From contig JAEYHZ010000022.1 in assembly GCA_023409265.1 (NCBI GenBank), positions 124,001 through 188,000 of the forward strand: a stretch of 64,000 nucleotides of DNA, written 5' to 3'. This stretch comes from Bacillota bacterium. Lineage in GTDB: Bacteria; Bacillota; Clostridia; Acetivibrionales; DSM-1351. A program made the translations under genes and the position numbers. Positions 46,446 to 55,749 of the stretch are shown piece after piece. Numbering within the stretch: the first letter of the stretch is position 1; every line of letters starts with the position of its first letter. Below the pieces are notes generated by a model. That model was not told the origin of the DNA. It did not search any database and saw only the letters and a list, made by a program, of their open reading frames with translations.

Positions 46446-48173
46446 ATGGAGAATATAATGCAAAAAAGTTCCTTCGAACGTAGGCTCTGGGCGCAGGTAG
46501 ATGCACTCCAGCTGGGCTCGGGCTGGGATGAAGAGGATATATTAAAACCCCAGATTTTGATTGAGGATGCATATGGTGACAGTCATCCGGGAAGCACCCA
46601 TCTCAATCAGCTCACCGAGCAGGCAAGAAACGGCGTCCTTGAAGCAGGAGGCTGCCCTGCAAGATTTCACACGACAGACATATGTGACGGGTGTGCACAG
46701 GGACATAAGGGAATGAATTATGTGCTGGCTTCCCGCGAAGCCATATGTGATATGGTTGAAGTACATGGAAGCATGGTTTCCTGGGATGGACTGATCCTGT
46801 CCTCTTCCTGTGATAAATCCATTCCTGCACATTTGAAAGCTGCTGCAAGGCTTGATATTCCTACGATTTTTATACCCGGCGGAAGTATGCGGCCCGGTCC
46901 GAATATGACAACTTCACTGGTGGCAGGAGATATTTCACTGCGGCAGAAGCGTAAGGGAGAAATCAGCGACCAGGAAGTCCGCGACTATAAGCTTACCGGC
47001 TGTCCTTCGGCAGGAGCATGTACTTTTCTCGGAACGGCAAGCACCATGCAGTGTATGGCCGAGGCCTTGGGAATGGCGCTGCCCGGAAGCGCGTTGGTTC
47101 CTGCAACAATGAGAGACATACTTTCATACTCCAGAAGAGCCGGGAGAAAAGTCATGGAACTGGTTTCAAAAGCCGTCACGCCAGGTATTATCATGACAAG
47201 GGAGGCATTTGTCAATGCCATTATTGTGCATAGTGCCATCGGCGGGTCCACAAATGCCACACTGCACTTACCTTCTATCGCCAGAGAACTGGGCATTCAG
47301 TTGACACCTGATATGTTTGATGAAATAAACCATAGGATTCCTCACATAGGGAATATATTCCCGGGTGGAGTGCACCTTACCGAATCCTTCTGGTTTGCAG
47401 GCGGTGTGCCCATGGTGCAGTACATGCTAAAGGAGTATCTGAACCTGGAGGTTATGACTGTAACCGGAAAAACTCTGGGGGAAAATCTTGAAGATTTGCA
47501 AAGGGACAATTTTTTCAACCGGTATCTGGGCTATCTTTCCAATTACGGTTTAAAGAGAGAAGATGTGATAATACCGGTAAGTGAGGCCAAAGAAAAAGGT
47601 TCCATCGCAGTTTTAAAAGGAAATATAGCCCCCGAGGGATCCATAGTAAAATATTCAGCCTGTGCTGAAGGCATGCGTAAACACAAAGGTCCGGCCAGGG
47701 TTTACAATTCTGAAGAAGATGCATACAGTGCCGTAGTCAATAATGAAATCAATCCTGGTGAAATCATAGTTATCCGGTATGAAGGTCCGAGGGGCAGCGG
47801 AATGCCGGAAATGTTAATGACCACAGAAGCAATCGTCTGTGACAGGAGATTGAACGGCACCGTATCACTTGTTACCGACGGCAGGTTTTCAGGAGCTACA
47901 CGGGGTGCGGCAATAGGTCATGTTTCGCCCGAGGCCGCTGCCGGAGGGCCGCTGAGCCTGATTGAAACGGGCGATATCATCGAATATGACATCCAAAAGA
48001 GGAGCCTTAATGTGGTGGGTATTGACGGGCAGGAAGTATCTTTGGAGGAAGTTGAGAAAGCTTTTTCCGGCAGGAAGCTGAAAAAGGAAGTCCTCTCGCC
48101 TCCTGTCAGAAAGGGTCTGCTTAAAAGATATACCGAGTCGGCTCTTTCTGCTATGGAAGGGGCAGGATATTAA
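46446..48173 (+). CDS. IlvD/Edd-family sugar-acid dehydratase
   Basis: Iron-sulfur dehydratase that removes water from a 2,3-dihydroxy acid. Cluster and active-site cysteines are seen in ICDGCAQGHKGM, SSSCDKSIPA and TGCPSAGACTF, and GRFSGATRGAAIGHVSPEA is the C-terminal family signature; 575 aa. Its partner downstream is a DapA-type aldolase rather than valine/isoleucine enzymes, so an aldonate (for example xylonate, arabinonate or galactonate) is a more likely substrate than the IlvD substrate. The start is ATG 46446 with GGGAGATGA upstream; 46431 is an in-frame alternative. Confidence 0.92.
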   Translation: MENIMQKSSFERRLWAQVDALQLGSGWDEEDILKPQILIEDAYGDSHPGSTHLNQLTEQARNGVLEAGGCPARFHTTDICDGCAQGHKGMNYVLASREAICDMVEVHGSMVSWDGLILSSSCDKSIPAHLKAAARLDIPTIFIPGGSMRPGPNMTTSLVAGDISLRQKRKGEISDQEVRDYKLTGCPSAGACTFLGTASTMQCMAEALGMALPGSALVPATMRDILSYSRRAGRKVMELVSKAVTPGIIMTREAFVNAIIVHSAIGGSTNATLHLPSIARELGIQLTPDMFDEINHRIPHIGNIFPGGVHLTESFWFAGGVPMVQYMLKEYLNLEVMTVTGKTLGENLEDLQRDNFFNRYLGYLSNYGLKREDVIIPVSEAKEKGSIAVLKGNIAPEGSIVKYSACAEGMRKHKGPARVYNSEEDAYSAVVNNEINPGEIIVIRYEGPRGSGMPEMLMTTEAIVCDRRLNGTVSLVTDGRFSGATRGAAIGHVSPEAAAGGPLSLIETGDIIEYDIQKRSLNVVGIDGQEVSLEEVEKAFSGRKLKKEVLSPPVRKGLLKRYTESALSAMEGAGY

Positions 48174-48193
48174 AAATAAAGGAGATTATGAAG

Positions 48194-49087
48194 ATGGAAT
48201 GCAATTATATAACCCCTGCAATTACCGCATTTGACGAGAACAAACAACTGGACGGGGAGGCTCTCGAAGGCCTCTATGACCACCTTATCCGGGGCGGTGT
48301 GGACGGTATTTTGGTTTTAGGAAGTATAGGTGAATTTTTTGCCATTCCGGTGGAAAGCAAGAAAGAACTGATCCGCCTGGCTGTCAGGCATATTGACCGG
48401 AGAACAAAGGTACTGGTCGGAACGGCAAGCATGGATGTAAATGAAACCATAGAACTTTCAAAATATGCCTGCCAACAAGGTGCTGACGGTATTGTTGTAA
48501 TTTCGCCTTACTATTTCAGCCTGAGCGATGAAAGTGTTGAAGAGTACTATGATCTGGTGGCAAAGGAGTGCCCTGGTGATCTGTATCTTTATAATTTTCC
48601 CGACCGTACGGGATATGACCTTTCTCCCGAGGTAACACTCAAGCTGCTGAGAAAACATAAGAATATTGCAGGCTACAAGGATACCATACCAGGAATGGAC
48701 CACACCAGGGAACTGATAAAACTCATTAAGCCGGAGTTTCCTGACTTTAAAATCTACTCGGGCTTTGACGACAATTTTGCACATAATGTTTTATCGGGGG
48801 GAGACGGCTGCATAGGCGGATTATCCAATCTTGTACCTGAGGTATGCAGTTCATGGGTTAGAGCTTTCAGAGACAACGACCTTGATTCCAGTGCCGGTAT
48901 TCAAAGAAAAATAGATCAGCTAATGGATGTATATCAGGTGGGAAAACCTTTTGTACCCTATATAAAAAAGGCAATGATGCTTAAAGGTATCCCCGTAAAA
49001 GATTATTGTTCTTTCCCGTTGCCGGTGGCAAATGATGCACAGGTTTCAAAGCTTCATGAAATATTGAAAAAGACAAATATAATATAA
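48194..49087 (+). CDS. DapA-family 2-keto-3-deoxy-sugar-acid aldolase
   Basis: Class I aldolase of the DHDPS/N-acetylneuraminate-lyase superfamily: Schiff-base Lys in AGYKDT, Tyr in YLYNFPDRTG, and GSIGEF in place of the GTTGE pyruvate-carboxylate motif. Full length (297-299 aa). It follows the dehydratase by about 20 bases; together they would split a sugar acid into pyruvate and an aldehyde. ATG 48194 is 9 bases from GGAG; ATG 48188 is only 3 bases away. True DapA function is less likely given the context and the altered motif. Confidence 0.9.
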   Translation: MECNYITPAITAFDENKQLDGEALEGLYDHLIRGGVDGILVLGSIGEFFAIPVESKKELIRLAVRHIDRRTKVLVGTASMDVNETIELSKYACQQGADGIVVISPYYFSLSDESVEEYYDLVAKECPGDLYLYNFPDRTGYDLSPEVTLKLLRKHKNIAGYKDTIPGMDHTRELIKLIKPEFPDFKIYSGFDDNFAHNVLSGGDGCIGGLSNLVPEVCSSWVRAFRDNDLDSSAGIQRKIDQLMDVYQVGKPFVPYIKKAMMLKGIPVKDYCSFPLPVANDAQVSKLHEILKKTNII

Positions 49088-49134
49088 TTTAAATAAGTTG
49101 TTTCGATAGTTTACGGTAGTCTGTAAATGAGTGA

Positions 49135-49170
49135 AGAATTTCAGAGATGTCCAGCTGGAATTCTTTTTTT
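49135..49170 (+). terminator. Terminator of the gntR-GH30-dehydratase-aldolase operon
   Basis: AGAATTTCAG (49135-49144), 10-base loop, CTGGAATTCT (49155-49164; one G-U pair), then TTTTTT. Confidence 0.88.
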
Positions 49171-49237
49171 GTCCCGGCAGGCAATTTAATGTGCACAACA
49201 AAAAATGTTTTTGCTTAGTGCCATGTAAATCAAAAAA

Positions 49238-49317
49238 GTAAAGAGAAGTTAACAAAGTAAAAACATGTGCATGGTGTTATGAAAATACCTTTCTTATAAT
49301 ATTAATTGAGGCCTCAA
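49238..49317 (+). promoter_or_regulatory. Regulated promoter: paired GTAAA element, TATAAT and palindrome
   Basis: GTAAA at 49238 and 49257 (19 bases apart), TATAAT at 49295-49300 (38 bases from the second GTAAA to the first T), and the perfect palindrome TTGAGGCCTCAA at 49306-49317 over the expected start. There is no good -35 box, which fits an activator-dependent promoter. The stretch around ACATGTGCATGGT is shared with the 51978 promoter. Confidence 0.75.
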
Positions 49318-49407
49318 ATAATTTTAAAGACAGGTGTAATTTAATTCGTGTGACTGTTAATTTAATTACTTGGATAAGCGATTTTTATCAGTTAAGGAGT
49401 AATATCA

Positions 49408-51597
49408 ATGAATCTCATAAGTGGCGATTATAGCATTATTTTTAGAGAAGGCGGCATTGCCGTTAATAAAAACAACAAACTTTTGTATTATAATAAACGT
49501 CCTATGTTTGTGACAGTGAAGACAGTACTTGCCGTTAACGAATTTTATGAGGATGCTTATAGTGAGATTACCATTTCAGGTAATAAAATTATTGCGAAGG
49601 GGACCTTGAAAGTACCTTCCGGTTCTGAGTTTTACTTTTTGGATCAATATGAGGCAAACGGTACCGGGTTCAGGGTAAGCCGCAGTGTAAAGGTCCTTAA
49701 AGCCGGAGATGACCTTGGTTTTTCCACAAAAATATCTTTTGTGATGACAGAATCGGAGGATACTCATGAATATAACTGCTTCGCACCTGGTGTCTGGTAT
49801 AAGCAGAATGAATTTGCACCAGATTACGCCTTTGGGAAGGATCTGGATTGTGAGTATTTCTGGTGCAAGGAAACCAGCTATGCCCTGCCGTTGTTTGCAA
49901 TGCAAAACATTAAATCGGGAGAAACCGCAGCCCTTTCACGCTGGGAGGCGGATGTTACAATGCGGTCTCTTGACATCGTCCAGTCTGAAAACAACACCGA
50001 CCCCCGGTATACAATCGGAGCCATAGGCATGAGCAGACCTGAAAGCAAAACTTTAAATTATATGTATTATGGTTTTGAAATACGGAAGGAAATTGAGACA
50101 AAGAGTGATGGGTTGTCAATTGATTATGTGTATCCGGGCTGCGACGGTCAGATGCCGGGAAGGAATCACTTTGGGGGGCTGGACTACAAAAACAGGATCA
50201 AAACATTTCAGCGTATCAACCATCCGGTTGAGGCGGGCTTTGAACAAAATTACTCGGTGGCTGTAAACTTTGGTCAATACGCCAGCTTCCAGAGTATGAT
50301 GAAAGACATCTGGAGGGTGACTTATGACCGCCTCAGGGACAGGTTCTTTGAAGTGGATAATGAACTGCATTTCCACAACTGCATGAAGATACTCGACACA
50401 TATACCCGTAAATATGGAGATTCCTATGGTCTGCCCTTTGCCTGCCAGCTGCCTGACATGGACATATCCTGTATATCCTTTCAATTTGGCTTTGTAGGAC
50501 AGCAGCCGGGTATAGGCTATCAACTGCTGCGCTACGGCCATAAGGAAAACCTTCCGGAGGCTTTTGAAAAAGGAGTAAATATCATTGATTTCTGGGTGAG
50601 GACGGCAATGACAGACTCAGGGCTGCCTCAAATGTGCTACAATCCCAATATAAACGGATTTGAGCCATATCCGCACTATATCCGCATGCTTGCTGACGGA
50701 ATAGAAGCCATACTGGATGCGTATCTTTACATGCGCAGGAAGGGAGACGAGCGGCCCGCCTGGAGGGAATTCTGCAGAAGGACAGCCGACTGGCTGGTGA
50801 GAATCCAAAACGCGGACGGCAGCTTTTACAGGTCATACAATACGGACAGTTCTGCCCGAATGGACTCAAAGTCAAATACTCCCAGTGTCATACGTTTTCT
50901 TGTACAGTTTTATCTGGTATCAGGTGACGAGAAATATAAAACGGCTGCTATTAAGGCCGGTGAGTGGTCATATGATAATGCTTACCTTAACCTGGAATAC
51001 AGAGGCGGCACCTGTGACAATACTGACATACAGGATAAGGAAGCGGGTATTTATGCCCTGTTCGGCTTCCTGGCACTGTATGATTTGACCGGCGACGGCA
51101 AATGGCTGGAAGGTGCTGTTGGTGCAGCCGACTATACCGAGACCTGGACCTATGCATGGAAATTCCCGGTATGTGCTCCCTGGCCCAAGCATCCATTCAA
51201 CAAGTATTCCATCAGCGGACAGAGCATCATAACAATCGGAGGCGGTGCCGACGTATATATGGCTGCCTGTGCGTATACTTATTACAGGCTGTATTTGATA
51301 ACCTCCGATGAGCATTATCTGGATTTTGCAGAATTCATACACAAAAATACCCGCCAATCCAGCGATATAGATGGCAGTATAGGGTATTTAATGCCTGGTT
51401 TGGGGCATGAAAGCGGTGACTTTACCGGACAGGTCCTGCAAAGCCACTATCACTGGCTGCCCTGGTGCACTTTTGTGGAAGTTGACCCTTCATCAAGGCT
51501 GTATGATACCTTTGGAGGCTACGAAATTTCAGATGCGCAAAGGTTGTCTCCTGAGGAGCGTGCCAAAAGAAACCGGATATATGACTATTTTGCATAG
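49408..51597 (+). CDS. Conserved-looking protein of unknown family, probable intracellular (alpha/alpha)-barrel glycan enzyme
   Basis: Not confidently assigned to a family. The N-terminal third (about 1-290) looks beta-rich. The C-terminal part (about 310-710) has the repeated helical, Trp/Tyr-rich pattern of (alpha/alpha)6-barrel glycosidases or lyases (FCRRTADWLVRIQNADGSFYRSYN; KEAGIYALFGFLALYDLTGDGKWLEG; YTETWTYAWKFPV). Candidate acidic residues are D and E in NTDIQDKEAG and GHESGDF. No signal peptide or membrane segment, so cytoplasmic. It shares a promoter architecture with the downstream binding protein and arabinofuranosidase operon, so it probably processes the imported sugar. Confidence 0.8.
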   Translation: MNLISGDYSIIFREGGIAVNKNNKLLYYNKRPMFVTVKTVLAVNEFYEDAYSEITISGNKIIAKGTLKVPSGSEFYFLDQYEANGTGFRVSRSVKVLKAGDDLGFSTKISFVMTESEDTHEYNCFAPGVWYKQNEFAPDYAFGKDLDCEYFWCKETSYALPLFAMQNIKSGETAALSRWEADVTMRSLDIVQSENNTDPRYTIGAIGMSRPESKTLNYMYYGFEIRKEIETKSDGLSIDYVYPGCDGQMPGRNHFGGLDYKNRIKTFQRINHPVEAGFEQNYSVAVNFGQYASFQSMMKDIWRVTYDRLRDRFFEVDNELHFHNCMKILDTYTRKYGDSYGLPFACQLPDMDISCISFQFGFVGQQPGIGYQLLRYGHKENLPEAFEKGVNIIDFWVRTAMTDSGLPQMCYNPNINGFEPYPHYIRMLADGIEAILDAYLYMRRKGDERPAWREFCRRTADWLVRIQNADGSFYRSYNTDSSARMDSKSNTPSVIRFLVQFYLVSGDEKYKTAAIKAGEWSYDNAYLNLEYRGGTCDNTDIQDKEAGIYALFGFLALYDLTGDGKWLEGAVGAADYTETWTYAWKFPVCAPWPKHPFNKYSISGQSIITIGGGADVYMAACAYTYYRLYLITSDEHYLDFAEFIHKNTRQSSDIDGSIGYLMPGLGHESGDFTGQVLQSHYHWLPWCTFVEVDPSSRLYDTFGGYEISDAQRLSPEERAKRNRIYDYFA

Positions 51598-51690
51598 TAT
51601 ATTCTTTATGAGAAGCAAGTGGTGAGATAACTGAAATAGAAGAAACCTGAAATATGAGAAACCTGAATTAATATTTTAACGGAAAATAAG

Positions 51691-51728
51691 AAAAACCAGT
51701 AATGACTGTAATGAGTTACTGGTTTTTT
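51691..51728 (+). terminator. Terminator of the 729-residue protein gene
   Basis: Plus 51691-51702 (AAAAACCAGTAA) pairs perfectly with 51716-51727 (TTACTGGTTTTT), giving a U-rich 3' side. Confidence 0.88.
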
Positions 51729-51799
51729 GTTGTCTTGATATTGTCTGAATATTGCCTGGAAAAGTAATTGTCAATAGAGGGCAGGTTTTTATGAAAAAA

Positions 51800-51940
51800 G
51801 TAAAGAGATGTTAACAAAGTAAAGAAAAGATATGAAAGCTTGAGTATAAAATCTTAACTTGGTAAACAAAAGATAACTAAGTAAAAACATGTGCATGGTA
51901 TTGAAGGAATACCCCTTCTATAATATAGTTGAGGCCTCAA
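51800..51940 (+). promoter_or_regulatory. Regulated promoter with two paired GTAAA elements, TATAAT and palindrome
   Basis: GTAAA pairs at 51800/51819 and 51862/51881, each 19 bases apart. TATAAT (51919-51924) is 38 bases from the proximal second GTAAA. TTGAGGCCTCAA (51929-51940) covers the start. The extra distal pair distinguishes it from the 49408 and 57629 promoters. Confidence 0.78.
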
Positions 51941-51977
51941 ATAATCAAATAATTAAATATTAACAGGAGGAAGACAA

Positions 51978-53708
51978 ATGAAGTTTAATTATTTAAGAAA
52001 GGCTGTTTCTTTAGCAATGGCTATTTCAATGACCGCTGCAATATTTTCGGCATGCGGCAGTCAAAACTCAACAGACAGTTCAGCATCATCAGCACAGAGT
52101 TCAACTTCTTCATCTGCAGGCAGTTCTGCTTCGGCAAATAAGGATCCTCTGGGCAAATATGAACCTGCAATTGACATTTCATTCGTAAGAGGAATTGATG
52201 ACGACCTTGCTGCAAATATTCTGCCTAAAACTCCTGGCGAGACACTTGAAGACAACCGCTGGACGAAGGAGTACAAGGATGAGCTTGGTATAAATGTAAA
52301 ATACGCCTGGACAGTAAAAGGTAATGAAACATCGGATGCATATCTTCAAAAGATCAATGTTACTTTAGCCTCCGGAGATCTGCCGGATGTGGTTCTTGTT
52401 AATCCATCGCAGCTTAAGCAGCTTGTGGATTCCGATATGGTTGAGGATATGACTCAATATTATAATGATTATGCTTCAGAGCAATTAAAGCAATATATGA
52501 CGGAAGAGGGTTCAGGTAATATTGACTCTGTAACCTTTGACGGAAAAATAATGGCTATTCCTGAGAACATAGCAATGAACGAAGGGGCTCAATATCTGTG
52601 GATCAGAAATGACTGGTTAAAGAAGCTCAATCTGCAGGCTCCAAAGACAATGGATGATGTTCTGAAGATTGCTGAAGCTTTTACAACCAAGGACCCTGAC
52701 GGAAACGGAAAGAACGATACTTACGGACTCCCGATAACTAAGGATTTATACAGCGGATGTATGGGAACAGAAGGTTTCTTCGCAGGTTATCATGCATATC
52801 CGAATATGTGGGTGGAGGATAGTTCAGGGAAGCTTGCCTGGGGTAGTACTTTACCCGAAACAAAGGCAGCGCTTCAGAAGCTTGCCGATATGTACAAGGC
52901 AGGACAGCTTGATAAGGAATTTGGAGTCAAGGACGGAGGAAAGGTGGCTGAGACAATAGCAGCCGGTAAAGTTGGTATTGATTATGGAGCACAATGGAAT
53001 CCGATGTATCCGTTGATCAGCAACTTTAATAATGACAAGAATGCAGACTGGACAGCTTATCCAATAGTGTCTTCTGACGATAAAAAGGTAATGGTTCCTC
53101 TTAAGTTTAACCAGACAAGAATATTTGCAGTTAGAAAAGGATACGAACATCCTGAAGCGCTTGTAAAGCTCTTCAATATGCACATAGAAAAGAACTGGGG
53201 TAAGACAGCTGATTTCAACAAGTACTATATGCCTGTTGAAAACGGAGCTGTTGGAGTTTGGAAGTTCTCTCCGGTTTGCCCTGCTCCTTCCTTCAAAAAT
53301 CTTGAAGCATTTGTAGCAATAGATGAAGCAAGAAACAGCAACGATTTCAGCAAACTGACCGGCGAACCAAAGGTTATTCAAGCAAATATTGCAGCCTATG
53401 AAAAGGGCGACGATACAATGTGGGGCTGGGAGAGAATCTACGGCAAAAACGGAGCTTTCCGCAACATGGTTGATTACAAGAAGAACGACCAGCTGCTTAA
53501 GGAAAAGTTCACCGGAGCTCCAACAAAAACAATGGCTGAAAAGAAAACCACTCTTGATAAGATGGAAAAAGAAGTTTTTGTGAAAATCATCATGGGCTCA
53601 GCCTCTATTGATGAATTCGACAAATTTGTTAGTGACTGGAACAAATTGGGCGGCGCTGATATGACCAAGGAAGTTAATGAATGGTACGATTCAGTTAAAT
53701 CCAAGTAA
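51978..53708 (+). CDS. Sugar-binding lipoprotein of the arabinoside ABC importer
   Basis: Lipobox FSAC after a 24-residue signal, then a Ser/Ala-rich spacer (SSASSAQSSTSSSAGSSAS) and a 576-residue YtcQ/LipO-type binding domain. Paralogue of 42268, but this copy is followed by two permeases and GH51, so it is the transport-active member. AGGAGGAAG precedes the ATG. The promoter is under the paired GTAAA elements. Ligand probably an arabinose-containing oligosaccharide, from context. Confidence 0.95.
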   Translation: MKFNYLRKAVSLAMAISMTAAIFSACGSQNSTDSSASSAQSSTSSSAGSSASANKDPLGKYEPAIDISFVRGIDDDLAANILPKTPGETLEDNRWTKEYKDELGINVKYAWTVKGNETSDAYLQKINVTLASGDLPDVVLVNPSQLKQLVDSDMVEDMTQYYNDYASEQLKQYMTEEGSGNIDSVTFDGKIMAIPENIAMNEGAQYLWIRNDWLKKLNLQAPKTMDDVLKIAEAFTTKDPDGNGKNDTYGLPITKDLYSGCMGTEGFFAGYHAYPNMWVEDSSGKLAWGSTLPETKAALQKLADMYKAGQLDKEFGVKDGGKVAETIAAGKVGIDYGAQWNPMYPLISNFNNDKNADWTAYPIVSSDDKKVMVPLKFNQTRIFAVRKGYEHPEALVKLFNMHIEKNWGKTADFNKYYMPVENGAVGVWKFSPVCPAPSFKNLEAFVAIDEARNSNDFSKLTGEPKVIQANIAAYEKGDDTMWGWERIYGKNGAFRNMVDYKKNDQLLKEKFTGAPTKTMAEKKTTLDKMEKEVFVKIIMGSASIDEFDKFVSDWNKLGGADMTKEVNEWYDSVKSK

Positions 53709-53725
53709 GTTTCACAAGATGACTG

Positions 53726-53768
53726 GAAGGAAAGGACTGGGGCAGATACTGGCATCCTTTCCTTCTTG
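53726..53768 (+). terminator. Intercistronic hairpin between binding protein and permeases
   Basis: GAAGGAAAGGA (53726-53736) pairs perfectly with TCCTTTCCTTC (53755-53765), followed by TTGT only. It is probably a partial terminator or mRNA stabiliser giving an excess of binding protein over permease. Confidence 0.65.
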
Positions 53769-53827
53769 TCTACTGTGGAAGCAGGAAAACATTAAACCAA
53801 CATATATTCCGATTAGGGGGCATAAGC

Positions 53828-54730
53828 TTGAAAAACTTAAATATAAAAAAACAACTACCCTTGCATCTGATGATACTTCCGGGATTTATTCTTTTATTGA
53901 TATTCAGTTACCTGCCTATGGCCGGTATTGTAATAGCTTTCCAAAAATTTATTCCTGCTAAGGGTTTATTTGGACATCAAAAATGGATAGGCCTTGACAA
54001 TTTTAAATATGTCCTTGATCTGCCGAATTTTGGCAGCGTAATATGGAATACAATTTCTATTGCGGTGATGAAAATAATTTTAGGGCTTGTTATTCCTATA
54101 ATATTTGCTATTTTGATTAATGAAATTACAAATAATGCTTTAAAAAGAAGCGTTCAGACATTGATATATCTTCCTCACTTTTTGTCCTGGGTTGTACTTG
54201 GCGGTATCCTTATTGATATTCTGTCACCTTCAGGCGGAATAGTTAATGGATTGTTAAAATCTATAGGAATAGAGCCAATATTTTTTCTTGGAGATAATAA
54301 ATGGTTTCCGTCAACAATGGTTTTGACTGAAACATGGAAAGAATTCGGTTATGGTACAATAATCTATCTTGCAGCAATCACTGGAATAGATCCAAGCCTG
54401 TATGAAGCTGCCCGTATCGATGGAGCCAACAGATGGAAACAAACATTAAACATCACTTTGCCAGGAATGAAAATGGTTATAGTGCTGCTTATGGTTTTAA
54501 GTCTTGGAAATCTTTTGAATGCTGGTTTCGACCAGATATTCAATTTATATAGTCCCCCGGTATATCAAAGCGGAGACATTATTGACACCTTTGTTTACAG
54601 AATAGGCTTACTTGACGCTCAATACGGTGTTGCAACAGCTGTCGGACTATTCAAATCTGTAGTTTCGTTCACGCTTATTTCTGTATCTTACTTCTTTGCA
54701 TATAAATTTGCAGATTACAGAATTTTTTAA
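53828..54730 (+). CDS. ABC importer permease (LplB/YtcP partner type)
   Basis: TTG start with AGGGGG 7 bases upstream. 300 residues, six membrane helices, PLHLMILPGFILLLIF first helix, EAA loop YEAARIDGANRWKQT..LPG. LplB-type subunits pair with the large binding proteins of this class. No linked ATPase. Confidence 0.95.
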   Translation: MKNLNIKKQLPLHLMILPGFILLLIFSYLPMAGIVIAFQKFIPAKGLFGHQKWIGLDNFKYVLDLPNFGSVIWNTISIAVMKIILGLVIPIIFAILINEITNNALKRSVQTLIYLPHFLSWVVLGGILIDILSPSGGIVNGLLKSIGIEPIFFLGDNKWFPSTMVLTETWKEFGYGTIIYLAAITGIDPSLYEAARIDGANRWKQTLNITLPGMKMVIVLLMVLSLGNLLNAGFDQIFNLYSPPVYQSGDIIDTFVYRIGLLDAQYGVATAVGLFKSVVSFTLISVSYFFAYKFADYRIF

Positions 54731-54743
54731 AGGGGGTATACAA

Positions 54744-55628
54744 TTGAAACTTAATAGTTTAAAGAAACTTAGTGTTTTTACAATAATAAACAGCTGTTTT
54801 CTTATTTTGGCAGCACTGCTCTGTATTATCCCGCTTATTCACATTTTAGCGGTCTCATTCAGCTCAAGCTCGGCTGCAGCAGCAGGAAAGGTTGTTTTCT
54901 GGCCGGTTGAATTCTCATTGAATTCATATATGTATGTGGCAAAAAGAGGGGCATTCTGGCATTCAATGCTGGTGTCGGCTGAAAGAATAGCAATTGGAGG
55001 TGCTGTTAATCTGGTGCTTACCATTTTGTGCGCCTACCCCTTATCAAAGGAAAGAGCCGAATTCAGATTCCGTACATTTTATGCATGGGCATTTTTCGTA
55101 ACGATGTTATTCAGCGGAGGTTTGATTCCCTGGTACACCGTAATCAGGCAGGCAGGATTGCTTGACAGCATATGGGCGCTTGTACTGCCGGGTGCTGTAC
55201 CTGTTTTCAGTGTCATACTTCTTTTAAACTTTTTCAGAGAGGTACCCAAGGAGTTGAGTGAGGCGGCTTTTATAGATGGAGCAGGCCATTGGACAACGCT
55301 TTGGAAATTATACGTACCAGTATCTACTCCCGCTCTCGCCACCATAACCCTGTTTTCTCTGGTAGGGCACTGGAACAGTTGGTTTGACGGTCTTATACTA
55401 ATGAACAAGGCAGAGAATTATCCGCTGCAAAGCTATATACAGACTATTGTTGTTCAGAGATCCTACAGTATGCTTTCACGTCAGGAAATTTCGGAACTTG
55501 CAACAGTGTCCGACAGGACATTGAGATCCTCACAGATATTCCTGGGTTCGCTGCCCATAATACTTGTTTACCCATTCCTTCAGAAGTATTTTGTAAAGGG
55601 TATTGTTCTTGGCGGCGTTAAGGGTTGA
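54744..55628 (+). CDS. ABC importer permease (LplC/YtcP type)
   Basis: TTG start (AGGGGGT 6 bases upstream) giving MKLNSLKKLSVFTIINS; the open frame extends into the previous gene, but that part is out of register with any ribosome site. 294 residues, six helices, EAA loop SEAAFIDGAGHWTTLW..VPV, and the family C-terminus FVKGIVLGGVKG. Confidence 0.94.
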   Translation: MKLNSLKKLSVFTIINSCFLILAALLCIIPLIHILAVSFSSSSAAAAGKVVFWPVEFSLNSYMYVAKRGAFWHSMLVSAERIAIGGAVNLVLTILCAYPLSKERAEFRFRTFYAWAFFVTMLFSGGLIPWYTVIRQAGLLDSIWALVLPGAVPVFSVILLLNFFREVPKELSEAAFIDGAGHWTTLWKLYVPVSTPALATITLFSLVGHWNSWFDGLILMNKAENYPLQSYIQTIVVQRSYSMLSRQEISELATVSDRTLRSSQIFLGSLPIILVYPFLQKYFVKGIVLGGVKG

Positions 55629-55749
55629 TATAGTTGGGGGATCAAGGAGTACAGGCTTTGGATAAACTTTTGAAATCCAGGCTTACACTAAACCGAAGAT
55701 TGGATTAAACCGATATGGAGGTAAATTAAGATAGGAGAGTATTTATTAT

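Larger units (their letters stand above)
49088..49407 (+). other. Intergenic region between aldolase and the 729-residue protein gene
   Basis: It holds the terminator at 49135-49170 and the two-part regulated promoter at 49238-49317. A leader of about 90 bases runs to the ribosome site AAGGAG before 49408. No gene is seen. Confidence 0.6.
51598..51977 (+). other. Long regulatory intergenic region upstream of the arabinoside importer
   Basis: No gene. It contains the terminator at 51691-51728, two paired GTAAA elements, the TATAAT box, the TTGAGGCCTCAA palindrome, and AGGAGGAAG before the ATG at 51978. Confidence 0.65.

Noticed and set aside
46612..46848. Minus-strand frames across the dehydratase and other genes
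   Set aside because: Antisense shadows; no start signals or family motifs.
53677..53961. 94-codon frame spanning binding-protein end and permease start
   Set aside because: Covers the intercistronic hairpin and overlaps both genes out of frame; no ribosome site.
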